DNA of 64,000 nt, from contig NZ_BOPC01000013.1 in the NCBI RefSeq assembly GCF_016863555.1, forward strand, positions 62,001 to 126,000. Direction: 5' to 3'. This DNA comes from Micromonospora qiuiae. Lineage in GTDB: Bacteria > Actinomycetota > Actinomycetes > Mycobacteriales > Micromonosporaceae. Of this stretch, positions 34,076 to 43,730 are shown in pieces (positions within the stretch are counted from its first letter, which is position 1; every line of letters begins with the position of its first letter). The notes beneath the pieces are model-generated. The model saw nothing but the letters and a program-made list of their open reading frames with translations. It did no database searches and was not told the DNA's origin. A program made the translations under genes and the position numbers.

Positions 34076-34909
34076 ATGAGCAGTCCACCGATGATCGACG
34101 GTGCGTTCGCCCGGTGGCTGGCCGACCGTGCTGGTCAGGCGTTGTTGAACCTGCGGGCGGAGATGGGATTCGCCGATGCGGGTGCGTTGAGGTCGGCGGG
34201 GGACAAGGTCTCGCACGACCTGATCCGGACCGAGCTGGCGAGGTGGCGCCCGGGGGACGCGGTGCTCTCCGAAGAGGACGAGGATTCTCGGCTGGCGCGG
34301 TCGGCGGAGGTGGGCAGCGGTGCGCTTTCCCGATTGACCGCCGACCGAGTGTGGATCATCGATCCGTTGGACGGCACGCGGGAGTTCAGTGAGGAAGGGC
34401 GCGCGGACTGGGCGGTGCACGTCGCGCTCTGGGCGCGTAACGCGCCGATGTCGCACGGTCTGGTCGCGGGCGCGGTCGCGTTGCCGGTGCGGCACCGGGT
34501 GCTGGGTACGGACGTGCCGCCGGCGTACCCTCCGATGCCCGAGGAGACGGCGACCGCCGGGGGTGCCGGGCAGCTCCGCTTGGCGGCCAGCCGGAGCCGC
34601 CCGCCGGCGTTCCTGACCGACTTCGCCGAGGAGGTCGGGGCGCGGTTGGTGCCGATGGGTTCGGCCGGGGCGAAGATCGCCGCGGTGGTCACCGGCGAGG
34701 TGGACGCGTACGTGCATGCCGGCGGACAGTACGAGTGGGATTCGGCCGCGCCGGTGGCTGTGGCGACGGCCACCGGACTGCATGCTTCCCGTATCGACGG
34801 TTCTGCGCTGAAATACAACCAGGCGGATCCACGTCTGCCGGACCTGCTGGTGTGCCGCAAGGATCTCGCCAGCCGGTTACTTGCAGCGCTGCATCGGCAT
34901 TGCGGGTAG
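34076..34909 (+). CDS. cysQ: 3'(2'),5'-bisphosphate nucleotidase
   Basis: 277 residues, inositol-monophosphatase fold. Metal ligands lie in AGDKVSHDLI (Asp), SEEDED and IIDPLDGTREF, with WDSAAPVAVATA at the end. It hydrolyses 3'-phosphoadenosine 5'-phosphate (PAP) from sulfate assimilation. ATG 34076 has GGGAG eight bases upstream; a GTG at 34058 overlapping the pth stop is the alternative. Its place before cysDN supports the sulfate role. Confidence 0.92.
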   Translation: MSSPPMIDGAFARWLADRAGQALLNLRAEMGFADAGALRSAGDKVSHDLIRTELARWRPGDAVLSEEDEDSRLARSAEVGSGALSRLTADRVWIIDPLDGTREFSEEGRADWAVHVALWARNAPMSHGLVAGAVALPVRHRVLGTDVPPAYPPMPEETATAGGAGQLRLAASRSRPPAFLTDFAEEVGARLVPMGSAGAKIAAVVTGEVDAYVHAGGQYEWDSAAPVAVATATGLHASRIDGSALKYNQADPRLPDLLVCRKDLASRLLAALHRHCG

Positions 34910-34957
34910 CCTGACGCTAGTTCCTGGCATGTCCGACCGGAAAGGTCTGGAAATCGG

Positions 34958-34987
34958 ATGAGCGAGCGAATCGAGTCATCGTCATGA
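34958..34987 (+). CDS. Possible nine-codon leader peptide before cysD
   Basis: ATG 34958 opens MSERIESSS and stops at TGA, which overlaps the cysD ATG (ATGA). GGAAATCGG could serve as its ribosome site, while cysD itself has none of good quality, which favours coupling. No Cys codons are present. Confidence 0.35.
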   Translation: MSERIESSS

Positions 34988-35895
34988 CCGTCACCCCGGC
35001 CTACCAGGTCACGCACCTCGACGCGCTCGAGGCAGAGAGCATTTTCGTGATGCGCGAGGTCGTCGCCGAGATGGAGCGGCCGGTCCTGCTCTTCTCCGGC
35101 GGCAAGGATTCGATCGTCATGCTCCGGCTGGCGCAGAAGGCGTTCGCGCCGGCTCAGATTCCCTTTCCGGTGATGCACGTCGACACTGGCCACAACTTTC
35201 CCGAGGTGCTGGACTACCGCGACCGGCGGGTGGCTGAGCTGGGCCTGCAACTGGTGGTGGCCAGTGTGCCGGAGGCGCTGGCCAGCGGGCTGGTCCGGGA
35301 GTCGGCCGACGGGATGCGTAACCGGATCCAGACGCCGGTGCTGCTGGAGGCGGTGGAGAAGCGCCGGTTCGATGCGCTCTTCGGTGGTGCCCGCCGGGAC
35401 GAGGAGAAGGCCCGCGCCAAGGAGCGGGTGTTCAGTTTCCGCGACGAGTTCGGCCAGTGGGATCCGAAGAACCAACGGCCTGAGCTGTGGTCGCTCTACA
35501 ACGGTCGGCACCACCCGGGCGAGTCGATCCGGGTCTTCCCGCTGTCCAACTGGACGGAGCTGGACGTCTGGCACTACATCGCCCGGGAACGGATCGAGAT
35601 CCCGTCGATCTACTACGCGCACGAGCGCGAGGTGGTGGAGCGGGACGGGATGCTCTACGCGGTCAACGAGTTCCTGCCGGCCCGCGCCGGTGAGGAGCGG
35701 TTCAAGGCCCGGGTGCGGTACCGCACGGTGGGAGACGCTTCCTGCACAGCGGCGGTCCGCTCGGACGCCGACACGGTCGAGAAGGTCATCGAGGAGGTCG
35801 CCGCGACCCGGATCACCGAGCGCGGGGCGACGCGGGGTGACGACCGGGTCAGTGAGGCCGCGATGGAGGACCGCAAACGGGAGGGCTACTTCTGA
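34984..35895 (+). CDS. cysD: Sulfate adenylyltransferase subunit 2
   Basis: 303 residues, PP-loop ATP pyrophosphatase with FSGGKDSIVML, MHVDTGHNFPEVL, RRDEEKARAKERVFSFRD and the conserved C terminus RKREGYF. With CysN it makes adenosine 5'-phosphosulfate from ATP and sulfate. The stop overlaps the cysN start by one base (TGATG). The ribosome site is weak, and a short upstream frame may couple its translation. Confidence 0.96.
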   Translation: MTVTPAYQVTHLDALEAESIFVMREVVAEMERPVLLFSGGKDSIVMLRLAQKAFAPAQIPFPVMHVDTGHNFPEVLDYRDRRVAELGLQLVVASVPEALASGLVRESADGMRNRIQTPVLLEAVEKRRFDALFGGARRDEEKARAKERVFSFRDEFGQWDPKNQRPELWSLYNGRHHPGESIRVFPLSNWTELDVWHYIARERIEIPSIYYAHEREVVERDGMLYAVNEFLPARAGEERFKARVRYRTVGDASCTAAVRSDADTVEKVIEEVAATRITERGATRGDDRVSEAAMEDRKREGYF

Positions 35896-37226
35896 TGACC
35901 ACCGAGACGTTCGCGCCGGGAGACGCTTCGGACGCGCGACCGGGTGACCAGGCCGGGCCGGAGGCCCGCCCGATGGACCTGCTGCGCTTCGCGACCGCCG
36001 GCAGTGTGGATGACGGCAAGTCGACCCTGATCGGCCGGCTGCTGTACGACACGAAGTCGCTCTTCACCGACCAGTTGGCCGCCGTGGAGGCGGTCAGCGC
36101 GGCCCGCGGCGACGAGTACACCAACCTGGCGCTGCTCACCGACGGCCTGCGGGCCGAGCGGGAGCAGGGCATCACCATCGACGTGGCGTACCGCTACTTC
36201 GCCACGCCCCGGCGCAAGTTCATCATCGCCGACACGCCCGGGCACATTCAGTACACCCGGAACATGGTCACCGGTGCCTCCACCGCGGACCTGGCGATGA
36301 TCCTTGTGGACGCGCGCAAGGGCCTGGTCGAGCAGTCCCGGCGGCACGCCTTCCTCTGCTCGCTGCTGCGGGTGCCGCACCTGGTGCTCTGCGTCAACAA
36401 GATGGATCTCGTCGACTTCTCGCAGGAGGTCTTCGAGCGGATCGCCGACGAGTTCACCGCGTTCGCCGCGAAGCTCGACGTGCCGGATCTGACCGTGGTG
36501 CCGATCTCCGCGCTGCGGGGCGACAACATCGTCACCCGTTCACCGAACATGCCCTGGTACGAGGGCCCGGCGTTGCTGCACCACCTGGAGCGGGTGCACA
36601 TCGCCAGCGACCGTAACCTGGTCGACGTCCGCTTCCCGGTGCAGTACGTGATCCGTCCGCAGTCGACCGTGGTCACGGACTACCGGGGCTATGCCGGTCA
36701 GGTGGCCTCCGGCGTGCTCAAGCCGGGCGACGAGGTGATGGTGCTGCCGTCGGGCTTCACCAGCCGGATCAAGGCGGTGGAGACCGCTGACGGGCCGGTG
36801 GCGGAGGCGTTCCCGCCGATGTCGGTGACGGTACGCCTGGAAGACGAGATCGACATCTCCCGGGGCGACATGATCTGCCGGCCGAACAACGCGCCGACGG
36901 TGGCGCAGGACATCGAGGCGATGGTCTGCTGGATGGACGAGACCCGCCCGTTGCAGATCGGCGGCAAGTACGCGATCAAGCACACCACCCGGGCGGCGCG
37001 GGCGATCGTCCGCGGCCTGCACTACCGCCTCGACATCAACTCGCTGCACCGGGACGAGTCCGCGACCGAGCTGCGTCTCAACGAGATCGGCCGGGTCCGG
37101 CTCCGCACCACCGTTCCGCTGCTCGCCGACGAGTACCGCCGCAATCGCACCACCGGCGGCTTCGTCATCATCGATGAGACCACCAACCGCACCGTCGGCG
37201 CCGGCATGATCGTCGAAGCCGCCTGA
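35895..37226 (+). CDS. cysN: Sulfate adenylyltransferase subunit 1 (GTPase)
   Basis: 443 residues, EF-Tu-like GTPase. G1 GSVDDGKST, G3 DTPGH and G4 NKMD are intact, followed by two beta-barrel domains. GTP hydrolysis drives APS synthesis. There is no fused CysC kinase domain at the C terminus, unlike mycobacterial CysNC, and no separate cysC lies in the window. Confidence 0.95.
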   Translation: MTTETFAPGDASDARPGDQAGPEARPMDLLRFATAGSVDDGKSTLIGRLLYDTKSLFTDQLAAVEAVSAARGDEYTNLALLTDGLRAEREQGITIDVAYRYFATPRRKFIIADTPGHIQYTRNMVTGASTADLAMILVDARKGLVEQSRRHAFLCSLLRVPHLVLCVNKMDLVDFSQEVFERIADEFTAFAAKLDVPDLTVVPISALRGDNIVTRSPNMPWYEGPALLHHLERVHIASDRNLVDVRFPVQYVIRPQSTVVTDYRGYAGQVASGVLKPGDEVMVLPSGFTSRIKAVETADGPVAEAFPPMSVTVRLEDEIDISRGDMICRPNNAPTVAQDIEAMVCWMDETRPLQIGGKYAIKHTTRAARAIVRGLHYRLDINSLHRDESATELRLNEIGRVRLRTTVPLLADEYRRNRTTGGFVIIDETTNRTVGAGMIVEAA

Positions 37227-37247
37227 CCCCTCTTCTCCTCCTCTCCG

Positions 37248-37317
37248 CGATCTTGCACTTCCGGTCGCCTTTTTGCCGCCTCCGTGGGCATTTGTCCCGA
37301 CAGAAACTGCAAGATCG
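37248..37317. repeat. Inverted repeat between cysN and galK
   Basis: CGATCTTGCA (37248-37257) and TGCAAGATCG (37308-37317) are perfectly complementary, and two more pairs form past a C-C mismatch. The loop is 50 bases and contains TTTTT. It lies between convergent stop codons and could act as a terminator or be one copy of a dispersed palindromic element. Confidence 0.65.
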
Positions 37318-37339
37318 TGGGGGTGGGGGTGGGGGTGGC

Positions 37340-38506
37340 TCAGTCGAGGCGGGTGGCGCCGGGGGCGGGGGTGACGGTGCTGTGGGTGGGTGGGGTGAAG
37401 GAGCGGTCGGCGTAGGCGGCGGTGACGGCGGCAGCCACCTGGTCGGCCTGAGCCGCCTCGACCAGGGCGAGCACGCAGCCGCCGAAGCCGCCGCCGGTCA
37501 TCCGGGCGCCGAGCGCCCCGGCGGCGAGCGCGGCCTCGACGGCGGTGTCCACCTGGGGCACGGTGATGGCGAAATCGTCCCGCATGGAGGCGTGTGAAGC
37601 GGTGAGCAGCCCTCCGATCTGGCGGGGCCGTCCGGCGCGGAGCAGAGCGACGGTGTCCAGCACCCGCTGGTTCTCGGTGACCACGTGCCGGACCCGGCGG
37701 CGGGTCTCCTCGTCGGCCAGTCGGGCGAGCGCGTCGTCGAGCTTCTCCGCCGGCACGTCCCGCAGGGCGGTCACGCCGAGCAGCGCCGCCGCCTGCTCGC
37801 ACGAGGCGCGGCGGGCCGCGTACTCGCCGTCGGCGTGCCGGTGCGGGGCACGGCTGTCGACCACCAGTACGGCCAGCCCGTCGGCGTCCAGCGCGAACGG
37901 AATGTGCGTCACCTGTTCGGTGCGGCAGTCGAGGAAGAGGGCGTGTCCGGCCCGGCAGCGGATCGCCGCCGACTGATCCATGATCCCGGTGGGCGCGCCG
38001 ACGTAGCGGTTCTCGGCCCGCTGGGCCAGCCGGGGCCGGTGCTCGGCGGGCAGGTCGAGGCCGCCGAGGTCGACCAGCGCGGCGAGCACGGCCGCCTCCA
38101 GCGCGGCCGAGGAGGACAGCCCGGCACCCAGCGGCACGTCGGAGGCGACGGCCAGGCGGGCACCCGGCACCGGGTGGCCGGCCTCGCGCAACGCCCACAC
38201 CACCCCGGCCACGTACGCGGCCCAGCCGGTGACCCGGCCGGGGGCGGCCACCTCGTCGGGACCGAAGTCGACCGTCTCGCCGGTCAGCTCGGACCAGACG
38301 GCCCAGCGGTCGGCCGGGTGCGGCGCGGCGGCGACGACGGTGCGCAGCGGCAGCGCGAACGGCAGCACGAACCCGTCGTTGTAGTCGGTGTGCTCACCGA
38401 TCAGGTTGACCCGACCGGGAGCCGCCCAGCGGCCGGCGGGCCGGGTCGCGTACACCGTCTGGAAGCCGGCGGCGGCGCGGGCGGCGACGTCGCGACGGCC
38501 GGTCAC
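37340..38506 (-). CDS. galK: Galactokinase
   Basis: 388 residues, GHMP kinase. GRVNLIGEHTDYNDGFVLP is the galactokinase signature, PLGAGLSSSAALE the ATP loop and MTGGGFGGCVLAL motif 3. It phosphorylates galactose in the Leloir pathway. The start GTG overlaps the galE stop (GTGA). No galT is seen in the window. Confidence 0.95.
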   Translation of the reverse strand: MTGRRDVAARAAAGFQTVYATRPAGRWAAPGRVNLIGEHTDYNDGFVLPFALPLRTVVAAAPHPADRWAVWSELTGETVDFGPDEVAAPGRVTGWAAYVAGVVWALREAGHPVPGARLAVASDVPLGAGLSSSAALEAAVLAALVDLGGLDLPAEHRPRLAQRAENRYVGAPTGIMDQSAAIRCRAGHALFLDCRTEQVTHIPFALDADGLAVLVVDSRAPHRHADGEYAARRASCEQAAALLGVTALRDVPAEKLDDALARLADEETRRRVRHVVTENQRVLDTVALLRAGRPRQIGGLLTASHASMRDDFAITVPQVDTAVEAALAAGALGARMTGGGFGGCVLALVEAAQADQVAAAVTAAYADRSFTPPTHSTVTPAPGATRLD

Positions 38507-39486
38507 GGCCGGTCCAGCAGGTGGGTGCGGTAGAAAGCCCAGGCGTCGGCGACCATGTCGTGCAGGGTGGGTTTGTCCGGTGTCCAGCCCAGCTCGGCGC
38601 GGGCCAGCGCGGCGGAGGCGACCAGTTCGGCGGGGTCGCCCTCGCGGCGGGGTGCCGTCTCGACCGGCACCGGGTGGCCGGTGACCTCGCGGACCACCTC
38701 GACCACCTGGCGGTTGGTGAAGCCGTTGCCGTTGCCGAGGTTGTAGACGCGGTGCTGGCCGGCGGTGGCCACGCCGAGGGCGAGCAGGTGGGCGCGGGCC
38801 AGGTCGGCGACGTGGATGTAGTCGCGGACGCAGGTGCCGTCGACGGTCGGGTAGTCATCGCCGAAGAGTTGCAGCTTCTCCCGCCGTCCGGCGGCAACCT
38901 CCAACGCGATCGGAATGAGGTGGGTCTCCGGGTCGTGCCGCTCGCCGAGGGCGGTGTCGCCGTCGAGGTACGCCCCGGCGACGTTGAAGTAGCGCAGCGA
39001 GACGGCGGCCAGGCCGTGGCCGATCGCCTCGGAGGTGAGCGCCATGTCGACGGCGAGTTTGGTCGCCCCGTAGGTGTTGGTCGGGGCCCTGTGGGCGGTC
39101 TCCGGGATGGGCAGTTCGGTCGGGTCGCCGTAGACGGCGGCGGTGGAGGAGAAGACCAGCCGGGGTACGCCGGCGGCGCGGACCGCGTCGATCAGCGCCA
39201 GCGAGCCGACGGTGTTGTTGTGCCAGTACCGCTCGGGGGCGACCATCGACTCACCGGCGGCGATCAGCGCGGCGAAGTGCAGCACGCCGTCGAAGCCGGC
39301 CTGCGGGGTGAGCACCCGGGCCGCGTCGTGGAGGCCGACCTCGACGTGGATCGCGTCGGGGGCGAGGGCTTCCCGGTGGCCGGTCCGCAGATCGTCCAGG
39401 ACGACCACCTCGTGACCGGCGTCGAGCAGCATCCGGGTCACCACGCTGCCGATGAAGCCGGCGCCACCGGTGACGAGCAGTTTCAC
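38503..39486 (-). CDS. galE: UDP-glucose 4-epimerase
   Basis: 327 residues, extended SDR. GGAGFIGS binds NAD, and SSTAAVYG plus YGATK supply the catalytic Ser, Tyr and Lys; RYFNVAGA and RDYIHVADLA are family motifs. It interconverts UDP-glucose and UDP-galactose. It is first in the galEK operon and divergent from a CBS-domain gene. Confidence 0.94.
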   Translation of the reverse strand: MKLLVTGGAGFIGSVVTRMLLDAGHEVVVLDDLRTGHREALAPDAIHVEVGLHDAARVLTPQAGFDGVLHFAALIAAGESMVAPERYWHNNTVGSLALIDAVRAAGVPRLVFSSTAAVYGDPTELPIPETAHRAPTNTYGATKLAVDMALTSEAIGHGLAAVSLRYFNVAGAYLDGDTALGERHDPETHLIPIALEVAAGRREKLQLFGDDYPTVDGTCVRDYIHVADLARAHLLALGVATAGQHRVYNLGNGNGFTNRQVVEVVREVTGHPVPVETAPRREGDPAELVASAALARAELGWTPDKPTLHDMVADAWAFYRTHLLDRP

Positions 39487-39569
39487 GTCGCTCTCCTCCC
39501 GCCGGACCCGTCGGGTCGGCCTCGTGGTGCTACCACCCTACGGCGGGGCCGCTGGCTACCATCACTGTC

Positions 39570-40565
39570 ATGCGGGCAGCGCGTCGGCGCGGATCCCGGC
39601 GGCGGGAGCCGGATCGGCCCCGCCGCGAGCCAGGGCCGCTGGCCCGAGCCGTGGCCCGGGTGGTGGTCCGGGCGGCCGACGGCGCGCTGCGGCTCGTCAC
39701 CGACCTGCTCGGTGCGGGAACGGCGACCGGCCGTGAGCGGATCAGCGCGGCGGAACTGCGGGATCTGGTGGCCGCGAACACGGTGCTCGACCCGGTGGGG
39801 CGTCGCATCATCGACGAGGTGCTGGTGGCCGGGGCGAGCCTGGTCCGCGAGGTGATGATGCCCCGCACCGAGGTGGTGTTCCTCTCCGCGACGCTGACCC
39901 TCGCCGAGGCCGAGCCGCTGGTCCGGGCGGACACGCACAGCCGATATCCGGTGATCGACGGCACCCACGACGACGTGGTCGGCGTCGTGCACCTGCGTGA
40001 CGTACTGCTGCGTCCGGACCACGATCCGGGGATCCGGGTCGGCCAGTTGATCCGCGACGTGAAACGGCTGCCGGCCAGCAAGCGGGTGCTCGCTGCGCTG
40101 ACCGAGATGCGGCGGGAGGGACACCACCTGGCCGTCGTGGTCGACGAGTACGGCGGCACCGCCGGCATCGTGACCTGCGAGGACCTGATCGAGGAGCTGG
40201 TCGGGGAGATCTACGACGAGTACGCCGACCCGCCCGAGCCCCCGCTCACCGGACTCCCGGCGGTGGTGGACGGCCGGCTCAACCTCGCCGACTTCGCCGA
40301 GCGCACCGGCGTGCCGCTGCCCAGCGGGCCGTACGAGACGGTGGGCGGGTTCGTGATGGCCCGGCTGGGGCGGCTGCCCGCGCCGGGCGACGAGGTTGCG
40401 GTGCCCGCCGAGCCCGCCGGGCGTTCGGGCGACGCACTGCTGCGGGTGCTGACCCTGGAGGGGCGGCGGGTGGCCCGGCTCGCGGTGACCGCCGCCCGCC
40501 TGCCGGAGCAGCGGCGGGAGACCGCCGACGGCACCGATCGGGCCCGACCCACCAGCCCGTCATGA
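39570..40565 (+). CDS. CBS-domain/CorC_HlyC protein (hemolysin family, no DUF21)
   Basis: 331 residues. After a basic N terminus come the linker ELRDLVAANTVLDPVGRRIIDEVL, two CBS repeats (VMMPRTEVVFLSATLTLAEA; RVLAALTEMRREGHHLAVVVDEYGGTAGIVTCEDLIEELVGEI) and the C-terminal CorC_HlyC domain (YETVGGFVMARLGRLPAPGD). The membrane DUF21 domain is absent, so this is the soluble CorC-like form linked to Mg2+/Co2+ homeostasis. TACCAT ends seven bases before the ATG, a leaderless start. Confidence 0.88.
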   Translation: MRAARRRGSRRREPDRPRREPGPLARAVARVVVRAADGALRLVTDLLGAGTATGRERISAAELRDLVAANTVLDPVGRRIIDEVLVAGASLVREVMMPRTEVVFLSATLTLAEAEPLVRADTHSRYPVIDGTHDDVVGVVHLRDVLLRPDHDPGIRVGQLIRDVKRLPASKRVLAALTEMRREGHHLAVVVDEYGGTAGIVTCEDLIEELVGEIYDEYADPPEPPLTGLPAVVDGRLNLADFAERTGVPLPSGPYETVGGFVMARLGRLPAPGDEVAVPAEPAGRSGDALLRVLTLEGRRVARLAVTAARLPEQRRETADGTDRARPTSPS

Positions 40566-41624
<1,059 letters not shown>

Positions 41625-41683
41625 CCGTCCGTACCAGTGCGGGCGGTGGGGACGAGTCGGCGGCCGAAGGGGTGGCGCGAGGC

Positions 41684-42232
41684 GTGGATCAGGGGAACGG
41701 GGCACCGGCAGAGGCCGGCGACACCGTCCAGATCGGCATCGCGGTCGACATTCCCGAACCGTGGGGCAGCCTGCTGACCCGGCGTCGGCTGGAGGCCGGC
41801 GACCCCAACACGGTGCCGGCCCACGTCACCCTGCTCGGGCCGACCGAGATCCCGGTGGCCGTGTTGCCCGCTGTGGAGCGGCACCTCGCCCGGGTCGCCG
41901 CCGCTCACCTGCCGTTCACCCTGCATCTGCGAGGCACCGGCACCTTCCGGCCGGTGACCCAGGTGGTCTTCGTCGCGGTGGCCGCCGGGATCAGCGAGTG
42001 CGAGCTGCTGGCCGCCGCGATCAACGCCGCGCCGCAGCTCCGCCGGGAGCTGCGCTTCCCCTACCATCCGCACGTGACGGTGGCCCAGGACGTGGCGCCG
42101 GAGGCGCTGGACCGGGTGTACGAGGACCTGGCCGGCTTCTCCGCGATGTTCGAGGTGGAGTGCTTCACCCTCTTCTCGCACAGCGGGCAGGCCCGGTGGC
42201 AGCCGCGCCGGCATTTCCGGCTGGGCGGTTGA
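41684..42232 (+). CDS. 2'-5' RNA ligase family protein
   Basis: 182 residues from GTG 41684; a GTG four codons earlier (41672) is equally possible. The two-His phosphoesterase motifs are HVTLLG and HPHVTVAQ, both intact. Members (ThpR/LigT) act on 2'-5' or cyclic phosphodiesters in RNA ends; the physiological substrate in actinomycetes is unknown. It follows trpS, a common neighbour. Confidence 0.85.
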   Translation: MDQGNGAPAEAGDTVQIGIAVDIPEPWGSLLTRRRLEAGDPNTVPAHVTLLGPTEIPVAVLPAVERHLARVAAAHLPFTLHLRGTGTFRPVTQVVFVAVAAGISECELLAAAINAAPQLRRELRFPYHPHVTVAQDVAPEALDRVYEDLAGFSAMFEVECFTLFSHSGQARWQPRRHFRLGG

Positions 42233-42293
42233 CCGGCCGACCGGCCCGCGTCAGGTACGGGCGAGCCGAGGAGGCATCGGTAAGGATGACGAT

Positions 42294-43214
42294 GTGAACC
42301 TTCTGGGCCGGGCCGAGGCCGCCATCGACCGTCGACTGAGCGCTGCCCGCCGCCGGTTTCCGGCCTTCAGCCACCTGTGGCGGGCCGGGGTGCTCTACAC
42401 CGATCTGCAGGGCGGTCGGCTGGCCGCCGCGATCGCCTACTACGGGTTCTTCGCCGTCTTCGCGCTGGCCCTGGTCGGCTACGCGGTCTTCGGCGCGATC
42501 CTTGAGGAGAACGACGAGGTCCGGGCGGCGGCGGAGGATTTCCTCCGGGAGAACCTGCCCTTCCTCGATCCGGCGCACGTCGCCGAGAGCAGCGGCACCG
42601 TTGGTGTGGTCGGTCTGCTCATCCTGGTGCTGACCGGGATCGGTTGGGTGGAGGCCATCCGGTCCTCGCAGCGGCTGATCCACGGTCTCGATCAGCATCC
42701 CGGCAACCTGGTCGTCCGCCGGTTGGTCGACCTCGGCGTGCTGCTCATGGTCTTCATGCTGCTCGGCGCCTCGGTGGCGGCGGTGGACGCGTTGGAGTCG
42801 CTGCTGCGCTTCCTGCTGGGCAGCACCGGCTCGATCGCGCTGACCACGATCAGCGCCGTGCTCAGTGTCCTGGTCAACGCGGTGCTGGCCACCCTGTTGC
42901 TGGTGGCGGTGCCGCGGTTGCGGATGAGCCGGGTCCGGCTGCGGCCGGTGGTGCTGCTCGTCGCGGTCGGCATCACCCTGCTCAACACGGTCGGCCGGTT
43001 CTGGGTGGGACGGGTCGAGCACAACCCGGCGTACACGGTGGTGGCGACCGCTGTGGGTCTGCTGGTCTACCTGTATCTGCTCAACCAGTTGGTGCTCTTC
43101 GGCGCGGCGCTGACGGCGACCAGCCGGCGCGGGCAGGTGGTGGATCTGGCGGCGCGCCGGCCGGCCGACCCCGACGTGGAAACCGGTCCGGGCACCCCGG
43201 GCGGAGCCGGCTGA
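42294..43214 (+). CDS. YihY/BrkB family inner-membrane protein
   Basis: 306 residues with six membrane helices (AIAYYGFFAVFALALVGYAV; VGVVGLLILVLTGIGWV; LVDLGVLLMVFMLLGASVAA; ISAVLSVLVNAVLATLLLV; VVLLVAVGITLLNTVG; VVATAVGLLVYLYLLNQLVLFG). GGRLAAAIAYYGFFAVFAL is the family entry motif. Once named ribonuclease BN, the family is now seen as a membrane protein of unknown transport role. AAGGA lies eight bases before the GTG. An insertion element follows. Confidence 0.88.
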   Translation: MNLLGRAEAAIDRRLSAARRRFPAFSHLWRAGVLYTDLQGGRLAAAIAYYGFFAVFALALVGYAVFGAILEENDEVRAAAEDFLRENLPFLDPAHVAESSGTVGVVGLLILVLTGIGWVEAIRSSQRLIHGLDQHPGNLVVRRLVDLGVLLMVFMLLGASVAAVDALESLLRFLLGSTGSIALTTISAVLSVLVNAVLATLLLVAVPRLRMSRVRLRPVVLLVAVGITLLNTVGRFWVGRVEHNPAYTVVATAVGLLVYLYLLNQLVLFGAALTATSRRGQVVDLAARRPADPDVETGPGTPGGAG

Positions 43215-43285
43215 ACCGGCGGAAGGGGTGTCTGCTGCTGGCGTGTCAGCGTTGTTTAGCGCTCTATGGGGTGCAGAGTGGTCGG

Positions 43286-43730
43286 GTGAATTTGAAGGAG
43301 TGGGCGGCATCCCAGGGCGTCGCGTATGTGACTGCGCGGCGGCAGTACGCGGCTGGGAAGCTTCCCGTTCCCACGTACCGTCTCGGGCGGCTGATTATGG
43401 TCGGAGAGCCATTAGCCGGTTCGGCCCCGACTGTGGGGCAGACGGTGGTGTACGCCTGTGTGTCGTCGGCTGACCAGAGGGCGGAGCTTGACCGGCAGGT
43501 GGCGCGTGTCGCTGTGCGGGCGACGGGGCAGGGTATTGCGGTGGATCGGGTGGTGACCGAGGTTAGATCCGCGTTCACCGGTCACCGTGAGAAGTTCCTC
43601 GCCCTGTTACGGGATCCTGGGCACGATCGTGGTTGAGCAGTCGTTGTGTGTCCGTCTGTACGGCCGGCGTGCCGCTGCGGACCGCGTCCGCCGGGCGGTC
43701 GAGGTTGTCACCGGGGACAGCTCCGCGTGA
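43286..43730 (+). pseudogene. tnpA: IS607 TnpA serine recombinase, broken
   Basis: The MerR-like DNA-binding domain (VNLKEWAASQGVAYVTARRQY) and the first part of the serine-recombinase domain (VSSADQRAELDRQVARV) are readable. The invariant Arg before VSS is Cys (YACVSS). After LLRDPG the frame shifts; the continuing frame reads GTIVVEQ and then joins SLCVRLYGRRAAADRV, so about 50 codons including EHRDR are deleted. The protein cannot be an active recombinase, so the element cannot move on its own. Confidence 0.85.

Noticed and set aside
34910-34983. SAM or other sulfur riboswitch before cysD
   Set aside because: The 74-bp gap is too short and shows no multi-stem structure of the known classes.
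37340-39486. Complete Leloir operon
   Set aside because: Only galK and galE are present; no galT-like HIT-domain frame is seen nearby.
43215-43257. Target-site duplication flanking the insertion element
   Set aside because: The bases left of 43258 and right of 45100 show no matching direct repeat, which agrees with IS607 biology.
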